A stretch of DNA of 64,000 nucleotides from assembly GCA_030734395.1 (NCBI GenBank), contig JAUZTG010000041.1, forward strand, positions 1,674,001 to 1,738,000, read 5' to 3'. Origin of the DNA: Sarocladium kiliense (Eukaryota > Ascomycota > Sordariomycetes > Hypocreales > Sarocladiaceae). Shown piece after piece: positions 57,004 to 64,000 of this stretch. Made by a program: the position numbers and the translations under genes. The first letter of the stretch is position 1, and every line of letters begins with the position of its first letter. The notes beneath the pieces are model-generated. The model did no database searches, was not told the DNA's origin, and saw only the letters and a list, made by a program, of their open reading frames with translations.

Positions 57004-59885
57004 CGATACCCTTGATGTCACGAGCTATGTAAACCATTGAGCATATCAGCGTCTGTTCATACTCGCATCTCAATCAAACGGTATGCAGTAACGTAGTGAA
57101 GAAGTTGCTTGCTATATTGCTGACATCTAATCTGTACCAAACACAGCACACACGGACTAGCTGGCACACTCAGTTCGGTTGGCAAAGTGGTTCGGCACTC
57201 AATGCCACCCCCGCCAATATGGGATTGATGATGCAGCAAAGCAGAACCATCACTAGACCGGAAAGCTTCGAAATTACGATCAATTGCCTGGAGAAAGTAT
57301 AGTACCTGCAGTCTCTCAGCAGATGCGGTGTTGACCTCATCTAGACGTAGGGGTACGTAAGGGTACGTACAGTAGGGACTCTGGGGAATCATTCACTGCC
57401 GTGGTGGGACACCCGGCTGCCAGCTGCCAACTGCCCACTTTCAGCTACAGGTGCCCCGCTCTTGCTGCCTGGGGTCCCCTCCTCCTTCACCCCGACCGCA
57501 ACCTTCAGCTGCTCTTGATAACCCCAGCCTCTGACCCGACACACTTCTGTGAAACTCTCTTCCTCCACGCTTCACATCCATCTCCTTACCCCTTCTCGGT
57601 GCTTCCTATGCACAAGTCACCATGTGAATACACACACTCTGCCGTCTCGCTACGGCTTCGGATCAATGGCGTTCGCCCACGCTGGCCAACCACCGGGAGC
57701 GATGCTGTGATCGCTCGCCTCACTTTCGGATATCCTGGAAACAGTCCTCTCTGCATGACACTGGATCCATCTTGCGTTTGAGAACAATCATGGATTCTCC
57801 ATGCTTTCGCGAATAGTCAGGGCATCCTTCTGCATGTTGCTTCTTTCGTTGACGTCCCGACACATGGTAGGTCTTCCTCTTTTCGAAGGAAGGCAAGTCT
57901 ATCAGGAGCTAACCTTGTGTAGACATGAAATTATTCACATCGTTATCCTTGTCGACATTGTATGTCTTTGCACAGCAACGATGAATTCCTGTGCTTCGTC
58001 CCGTCGACCAAGCCCACGGTAATCAGGATGGATCGAAACGGAGCTGTCACCCATGCAAAGCGCGAAAGCACATCATCTGGTCCTGAGCAGTGACCTTAAA
58101 AGGCTCCATGAGGCCTGTCTTCGGAATGAAGCAGGCAAAGGGCGTCCTGAGCATGACGAAGAGAAAGGCTCCCAGTGGCTTGTCTTCGGTCAGTTTCGAA
58201 GCAAGCAAGAGTAGTCCTGAGTACGACTTAAAAGTGCTTGGCTGGCTTGTCTCTTCTAGGCGAGGAGCAAGCAATGTGACGCCTTGAGAATGACAAGGTG
58301 TTCTGGAGCTAAGGCTCGTGTGGCCTGTCCTCTGTTGATCAGAGATTGGCAGGTTTTGTCCTGAGTTTGTCACGGGACAGACTCTGTGATTAGCTTCTGT
58401 GCAGAAGCAAGGTTCACAAGTACTCGGCAAGGCCGGTACTTCTGTTCCTGGAAAGCCTATCCAGAAGAGGTGGTCGTACCATTTGTTGGCACATTCCCCT
58501 GAGGTTTCCTAGATGATGACGCTACCCACGCCACTCTCATCGACGATTTCTGTGGCATCGACCCAGAATACAGAAGCATATCTTCGCTTTGTTAGTCCTG
58601 GGTACGACTTGAAAACGGCCCCGAGACGCACGGTGATCAGTCCGTTATATACTGCGCACCGGGCGCCTGAGATTGTGTGCTCTTATGCGCGTGCTTCTGA
58701 CGTTGCGGCGGAGTAAATCCAGCCACACAATAAGTGCGATAACATGTTCGCACGGGGAGCATCCCGAGAGCAAACGGCCTTAAGGATGCAGGGCATCTGT
58801 TCATTAACAGACGTCGCCTGGGTGGCTCCCGCCTTCCCCATTCGGAGTAAGATGGTGTCTGCAGCCGTAGCTGAAGACACTTTCACGGACGCCGAGGGTC
58901 AAACCATCCAGATATGTGCCCTCCCGAGCACGAGAACATATCTTAAGATGAGCTCAGTTTAGGTATGACCTGTCGCTCTGCCAGTCAGTCTTTATGGCCG
59001 ACTGGGGCGTCAACACCTACCCTTCGTCAATCACCATGGAATGTACAAGCTTTTCGGGTAACGTCGAGTCCTACAAACACGCGCCGGGCGTAGGACATCT
59101 TCTCTTCAACAGCAGGATCCTTTCTGAAGGGGATAAGCGCGATAGTAAGGGCCATATGCCAAGGGGGAATGGAGCTCATCGACAGCAACAGCCTCACTCC
59201 CCGTCCCGGCAGAAGCTACTTTGCCCCGGAGCCAGCGTCTCGGACTAGGCCGAGGAGGATTTACTTTCACGTCAGCGACCGGCGGAAGGTCTCAGGGTCT
59301 CTCCGTTGGTTGCATGTGGAGAAATGCCGTTGATGGGCAGCCCCCAGTTATACGTATAACCCCATACGTTTTGACTGGCAGCGCCTGGGTTATGGGCTGG
59401 TCGCGTCTCCTGGGAGGCCGGCATAGCGTTCACACGTTGCACCGGTCGCCCTAAGCCCGCCCGAAGAGTTAGTACTTGGTTGGATTGGATTCATTTCACC
59501 ACTTTGCAAAAGGTGATGCATGGTGATTGCGGGCTAGGTCATGCGAGAGATCCATGCGAAGCGGTCCACGTGGAGTAATTCAGGGGAAGTTTACGCGATG
59601 GACAGTGCTCCGGCAAATTGACAGCTTTCTCGCTTTATCCGTCCATTGGATCGTTTTGTGACATTCGGCTTTCCCATTGTGTGAACTTGTGCGTGGTCTG
59701 TGCAGTGATGTGAGAAACATTATTGGCGTTTGGTGTCTTCTTGTAGAATTCCCTACAATCCTGCAAACTTGCGACCTTACTCCCTCAGTCGCTCTGCCGC
59801 TGATAACCTAATAGTATTGATACAATGCAAACTCCAGTGCTCCTTGGCTACGGTCGCATCCATGCCACATCAACAGATCGTCATC
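57004..59885. other. Gene-poor region, 2.9 kb, with decayed tandem repeats
   Basis: No gene could be built. Splice-like words and short open frames (57801-58022, 58513-58716, 58994-59248) do not join in frame. The main structure is the degenerate repeat array described separately. The 3' flank of the small minus-strand gene lies at its right edge. Confidence 0.5.
58080..58430. repeat. Degenerate tandem repeat array, units of 64-77 bp
   Basis: Five units begin with GTCCTGAG or GCCTTGAG at 58080, 58144, 58214, 58281 and 58358. Most share a middle word GGCTTGTCTTC (or GGCCTGTC) about 30-40 bp in and a closing word like GAAGCAAGCAA. A further partial match (GTCCTGGGTACGACTTGAAA) is at 58595. Spacings of 64, 70, 67 and 77 are not multiples of three, so this is not a running protein repeat. 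Alignment was by eye. Confidence 0.6.
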
Positions 59886-60230
59886 TCATTTTCCAGCGTT
59901 CTTTCCGAGGGTGCTGGATTGGTCGGTCAGTATGATGCTGTCGAAGCTATTGAGGTGGAGGAGGGGCTTACTTGTGGAATAGATTGTGGAACATGCCACC
60001 CTTGGGGGCCTGCTCGCTCATACTTTGGCGACGGGCAGCATTGGCCTCGCCGGATCGCTTCTGTTGGTGAAGGCTTTCGAAGGCAGGCATTAAGCCGGAG
60101 CTCTATGATGAGACAAGGCTATTGTCAGCAGGGATGTCCAGTGAGCTGCAACATTGAACAACACGAAAGAACCTACCCGGCGGCGAGCGCCAGTGTTGCT
60201 GGCATCGTTAACGGGCTGCTCTCCAGACAT
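59886..60230 (-). CDS. Small conserved-looking protein, 70 residues, three exons
   Basis: Exons 60177-60230, 59972-60102 and 59886-59913 join in frame: MSGEQPVNDASNTGARRR, then SSGLMPAFESLHQQKRSGEA and AARRQSMSEQAPKGGMFHNL, ending FHNTLGKNAGK and a TGA. Splice sites are GTAGGT..CATAG and GTAAGC..CCAG with a CTGAC branch in the second intron. The layout (Gly/Asn/Thr N-terminus, RRRSS, a central helix with QKR, an ARRxS word, then a Gly-Phe/Met-aromatic tail) resembles small fungal proteins induced in conidia or stress; I recall the pattern but cannot name a family. No signal peptide or membrane segment. Its promoter carries several CCCCT cores. Antisense open frames cover it and hide it from ORF scans. 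Confidence 0.72.
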
Positions 60231-61650
60231 TATGATGTATTTGTGATCGAAGGCTTGAAGAGTGATGGTTGTCGTAATATGATTATCGTGGGAAATGCTC
60301 GAGTCGTGATTGTGACGAAGAGGTGAGGGGAACAGAAGACCGTGGAAGGGATGGCACGACGTCTAGTACATATAGCTTTCAAATAGCATCAAGCACAGGC
60401 AGGCACATGACTAAACCTCACGCCATTTCACTCTCAAACCCCTCCTCTCGAGATCATCGTTGGAGTACATGCCACACACACACGTACACACAGACAGAGA
60501 GAGGGTTACCCCCCCTCTCCCCCTGCTAACGGCAAAGCTTCATCATGACGGCGTGTCGAGCCAATGACGTGCACGAATCGCCCGTCAGGAGCCCCAAGCT
60601 CTGATTCGATAAGACTCAAAGAAGGTGGGTGACCAGTCTCCGTCTTTGGCATAGGACAGGCGTTGGTCTCGACCGTTGGATGGAAACTGATGGCTATGTT
60701 CTTCCCCCTTCTTCGTTAACTGGGGGTGTGATCCTCAGGCGTTTGCCGAGATCGACGCTAATTGGGCTTGTCTATGTATGCTGCTTTCAGGGATTCACAA
60801 AAGAGCGGGGAAGAACTGGGGAATGGACTGCGTCAGGCTGGTGTTGTGTGATGCAGCGGTTGTGGTCTGGGCATCATCGAGGGTTTGGCGATCGGAGGGC
60901 CGTGGCTTACACCCTCTCAATGACAGGCGAGGGTGGTTCAATTGGGTATTGTTATCTCAATCAGATAAGCTCCGATTCTATTATTGATCGATCTGGCTAT
61001 TGCAGTCGTAAATTCTTATTGATTTGCAAGTCTTCTCAAATTGAAAGCCGTTTTCCTGAGTTTGTTGCATTACCATCAGTGCCTCTCTCTGTCTCACTCA
61101 TACCTTAGCCATGTTGACGTCATCCCCACAGAGTGACGTCCGCCACTTTAAGCTTCAGCACCGTCAACGGACAACGACGGGTAATTAGACATGGCCATGT
61201 AGAGGATAGAAAACTAATATCAAAGAAACCCAAAGAGTAAAGACAGCCACCACGATCTGCAGGACCCTGGGTTAAAGGGCTGAGGATCGGGGCCACGGGG
61301 GGTTCCATTCGATCGTACGGGTCCTTGCCTACCCGCTTGACGGAGATCGGGGGATCTTGCTTGTCCTTTCTTGGCAGTGCTCGACATCCTCTGCCGAGAT
61401 AGGGGAATTGTAGGCCTGGCCAGAGCCCTGCCAGAGATAAGGTAGGGCAGGAGAAAGAGGGGGCAGCATATCTTGCGTTCAACATAGGCTTGATTGACGT
61501 AACAGCTGTCATACCCAGGGGTAGTTGCACGTATCACGCCTGAGTACTGTGCACAAGGTCGTGCCCAAGCCTTGCATCCTCATTCAATCATCATCATGCT
61601 GCCTTGTGTACATGACATCGTTCCCTCCCTGTCTATCTTCTCTACCCCTT
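60231..61650. other. Gene-poor region, 1.4 kb
   Basis: Promoter of the small minus-strand gene, including a CA/GA microsatellite at about 60473-60505, then unassigned sequence and the 3' flank of the phenylalanyl-tRNA synthetase gene. Open frames 60629-61108 (+) and 61120-61530 (-) have no recognised content. Confidence 0.5.
60326..60524 (-). promoter_or_regulatory. Cluster of STRE-like CCCCT/AGGGG elements upstream of the small gene
   Basis: AGGGG at 60326-60330 and CCCCT at 60439-60443, 60512-60516 and 60520-60524 lie 96-294 bp before the start codon of the 70-residue gene. Such pentamers bind Msn2/4-type zinc-finger stress regulators in yeasts. They are short, so chance occurrence in a C-rich stretch is possible. 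Confidence 0.35.
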
Positions 61651-63254
61651 CTACTCCTTATCTAGCCGCACGGCCGGGTTCCGCTCAATGAAGCCAAGAT
61701 CCACCTTGTGACCCAACAACTCACGGATGTTCGAGATCTTGTACTTGATCATTGTCGGCCTCTCAAGACTCAATCCCCACCCGAATACCCTCATATCCTT
61801 AGGCAGACCCATAGCCTCCAGCATCTCTGAGCGGAACATGCCACTGTTACCGATTTCCACCAGCTTGCCCAGCCCCTTGTGGTAGCTGAAGATTTCCAGA
61901 CTCGGCTCGGTGTAAGGGTTGTATGCAGGCTTGAAGCGGAGATCTGTGATGCCCATCTTGCCGAAGAACACTTCCATGAACTCCATCAGGCCACCCAGTG
62001 TAAGGCCGTAGTCGGCAATAACACCTTCTACCTGGTGGAATTCTGCGAGATGAGTGGCGTCGACGGTCTCGTTTCGGAAGACGCGGTCAATAGAGAAGAA
62101 GCGAGCCGGTGGGGGACGACCGTCAGGTCCCTTTTGCGCAGCCAGCTTGTAGAGCATGGCTGTTGAGATAGCTGTTGTGTGTGTTCGCAGCACCAATCTG
62201 AGAGACTCGTCTGCCGACCATGGGTATCTGTAGCCGATTGAGCCGTACTTTCCATCCTGATGCACTGCCTTGACGTTCTCCCAGTACTCTTCCGGGTTCT
62301 GCTCCTCCGTCTCAGCGCGCGGCCGTCCTGCAACCTTGGGATCTGAGACGTAGAAGGTGTCCTGAAGATCACGAGCAGGGTGCTGCTGAGGCACGAACAG
62401 CGCATCGAAGTTCCAGAAACCTGTCTCGACGAACTTGTTGGTCGGCATCTCCTCAAATCCCATCTCGAAGAAGATCTGCCTGAACTCGCTGCGGACCTTG
62501 TTGAGTGGGTGCAAAGCACCGGCATTTTGGTCAGCACCGAGGGCCTGGAAGTTGTAGGGCTTGAAGTTGGCGGTCTTCCACGCCCCTGAGGCGAGCATAT
62601 CCGCGGTGAGGTCGGTCTCCTCCTTTGTGATTTCGAGAGCGAACTGAGGGCCTTTCTCTGCCTTGAAGCTGATGACCTTTTGCAGGCGGATCAGTTTACG
62701 CTTTCTGAGCTCGACGATGGTTTTGGCATCGGCAGTCTTCTCTTTCTGGATCTTGAGGAGTTGCTCGCGTGTTGTGTCGGTAATCGAGTCGGTCTGTTTG
62801 GACGGAGCCGGTGGTTAGCAACGGACCTGGACAATCGAATAAATCTGACATTACGCACAGTGGCAGTGAGCTTGCCATCCTTGCCCTTGACAATCCACTT
62901 CTCCCTGAAAGCCTTGCCCTGGCCGAGCTTGGTGACAGTTTTGTCGCCAATGGCCTTTTCGAGGTCAGGAATCGTCAACCCCTCCATTGCCTGGCGAACA
63001 GCCTCGAAGACACGGGCCTCATGACTACCCTGGGCGGCAATCTGCTCTGCCTCGGGCTCCAGAAGGGCATCTTCGCGCTCAATAGTCTCATAGGTAACCA
63101 TTGACCGGCCAGCCAGGCGGGTAAGAGCAGCCTTGATATCCTCGTATGCGACGGAGGGGAAAGCCTCAGCGGTGAGGATCGGGCTCTGCTTGGAGAGGAT
63201 GTGCAGGACTTGCGACGTCAGATCCCCCGCGGGGGTAGAGCTCGAGGTCGTCAT
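61651..63254 (-). CDS. frs2: Phenylalanyl-tRNA synthetase alpha subunit, cytosolic
   Basis: Catalytic subunit of the alpha2-beta2 enzyme that charges tRNA-Phe. Exons 62859-63254 and 61651-62793 give 512 residues, the eukaryotic cytosolic length. The N-terminal part has winged-helix-like DNA/tRNA-binding repeats ([31 protein letters not shown]). The class II catalytic core follows: [21 protein letters not shown] (motif 1), [38 protein letters not shown] split across motif 2, and [14 protein letters not shown] (motif 3). The 65-bp intron (GTGCGT..AACAG, GCTAAC branch) joins KLTAT to [12 protein letters not shown]. The start at 63254 gives [11 protein letters not shown]. Confidence 0.96.
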
Positions 63255-63811
63255 GATGAGAGGCTTGCAAGGGAATGTTGCATGCCAATGACCGTGGTGA
63301 GTGGACTGGGTTGGAGGTTTCTTGAATCTCTGAGTCACGACGATTTTGGAAATTTGGCGCTCCCACTTTCCGGCCTCACTTTGCGCTGGCGACCCTGCGT
63401 CGTGGATGGCGGGGTACTCACTGGTGCTTGCGAGTGTGGCTTTGCTGCCCGTGGGATGCCGGAGGGGACAGTTTCAGCGGCCTGAAACGGAATTTGTGTT
63501 GATCCAGGCGACCTGCTACAGTGCTGCTAGGCTAGCTTAGGTAGTCAGTCCAATGCAGCGAGGCAGGCAAGGCACCAGCCACACAGGTCCGCCGGTGTCG
63601 CAGTGGCGTCCCCAAAGCGACAGGCACCCTCCTGTAACACGTACTGCAGTCACCCGCCAGCTTCCATCTCATCCCTGGACGCGACATCCAGCTATCTCCC
63701 GTCGTTCGGCCCCATTCTTCGGCCTGTCCATGCGACACACAAGGTACTTCGAGTGCCAGCTGCTTCCATGCAGACCCAGAGTCACACCAGCCAAATGAGC
63801 TGAGCCTGACT
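63255..63811. promoter_or_regulatory. Divergent intergenic, 557 bp
   Basis: Between frs2 (-) and a probable gene running off the right edge (+). No TATA box or other clear element. Confidence 0.45.
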
Positions 63812-64000
63812 ATGAACGATGCTCCCTCACCCAGTTCCTCGGCGAGGGTAGACGCCCGTAACGACCACGCCGCCCTCGACAATGGCCAAGACGCATCGAG
63901 GCATGACGGCAATGCCGCTCCGGCGCCCACGTCGCGGTCGCGAGCTGGCTCTCACATCAACGGCAGGAGGAGGAAGAAGAAAAGTCGGAAGAAGCGCAAT
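63812..64000 (+). CDS. Start of an unknown basic, disordered protein (3' cut by window edge)
   Basis: The frame is open from an ATG at 63812 through the end of the window, 63 codons. It begins MNDAPSPSSSARVDARND and turns strongly basic (GRRRKKKSRKKRN) at the edge, as in N-termini of large nuclear or membrane proteins of fungi. No domain is visible yet. The call rests on an uninterrupted frame and codon usage like the neighbours; it could be chance. Confidence 0.5.
   Translation, partial: MNDAPSPSSSARVDARNDHAALDNGQDASRHDGNAAPAPTSRSRAGSHINGRRRKKKSRKKRN

Noticed and set aside
57801..58220. Possible small secreted protein (ATG at 57925 followed by a signal-like KLFTSLSLSTL) with GTATGT and CAG splice-like sites
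   Set aside because: The best joined model gives only about 33 residues, other joins hit stops, and the region runs into the decayed repeat array.
58500..58650. Minus-strand fragment reading like YASVFWVDAT, reminiscent of NLR-type NTPases
   Set aside because: Only about ten residues match; no P-loop was found upstream and the frame ends soon after. Too little to call a relic.
59730..60326. Plus-strand open frame of 198 codons
   Set aside because: It lies antisense to the small three-exon gene, has no motif and an unlikely composition; the minus-strand model has splice sites and a coherent product.
61120..61530. Minus-strand 136-codon frame upstream of frs2's 3' end
   Set aside because: Two minus frames are open over the same stretch, neither with a domain or conserved pattern.
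1..64000. CRISPR arrays, prokaryotic operons, insertion sequences, viral genes
   Set aside because: None seen; the intron-rich eukaryotic gene structure excludes the prokaryotic categories and no transposase, reverse transcriptase or viral motif was found.

Overview
The window is nuclear DNA of a filamentous ascomycete (Pezizomycotina; Dothideomycetes is my guess from gene content, not proven). The evidence is short spliceosomal introns (mostly 47-80 bp, GT..AG, CTRAY-like branch sites), fungus-specific families (Zn2Cys6 regulator, Kre9/KNH-type GPI protein, Ssr4, fungal CorA-like transporter, HxB-type molybdenum cofactor sulfurase) and long CT-rich leaders before start codons. I could build 26 protein genes. 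Twenty-four are complete and two run off the ends. Nearly every multi-exon model was closed by requiring reading frame across each junction; no RNA gene, transposon or CRISPR array was recognised.

Layout. 0-10 kb is a housekeeping block: a methyltransferase-domain protein (5' cut), prohibitin-2, NEDD8/Rub1, Elongin A divergent from TFIIF beta, a HAD phosphatase-like protein and an unknown Cys-rich protein. 10.4-12.9 kb holds a GH15 enzyme in eight exons, followed by a 2.8-kb gene-poor stretch. 15.7-26.7 kb holds a SLC35/TPT-type transporter, an RBM42-like RRM protein, 6-phosphogluconate dehydrogenase with a long first intron, and the SWI/SNF-RSC subunit Ssr4. 28.4-36.8 kb is surface and transport: an acidic GPI-type wall protein, a secreted GH18 chitinase and a CorA-like membrane protein. 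36.9-44.9 kb holds the molybdenum cofactor sulfurase, an Ars2/SERRATE homologue and a PinX1/Pxr1 G-patch protein.

45.2-54.4 kb is the most accessory-looking part: an MFS transporter, a Zn2Cys6 regulator, an alpha/beta hydrolase and a membrane-anchored SDR lie side by side, and three of the four have a TATATA box about 100-130 bp before the start codon. This looks like a small inducible catabolic, detoxification or tailoring cluster with its own regulator, but no backbone synthase is present.

55.1-57.0 kb encodes a type II membrane glycosyltransferase-like protein with a Lys/Glu/Gln repeat tail. 57.0-61.65 kb is gene-poor. It contains a previously easy-to-miss 70-residue, three-exon gene on the minus strand and a decayed tandem repeat of about 64-77 bp units. 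Phenylalanyl-tRNA synthetase alpha and the start of an unknown basic protein close the window.
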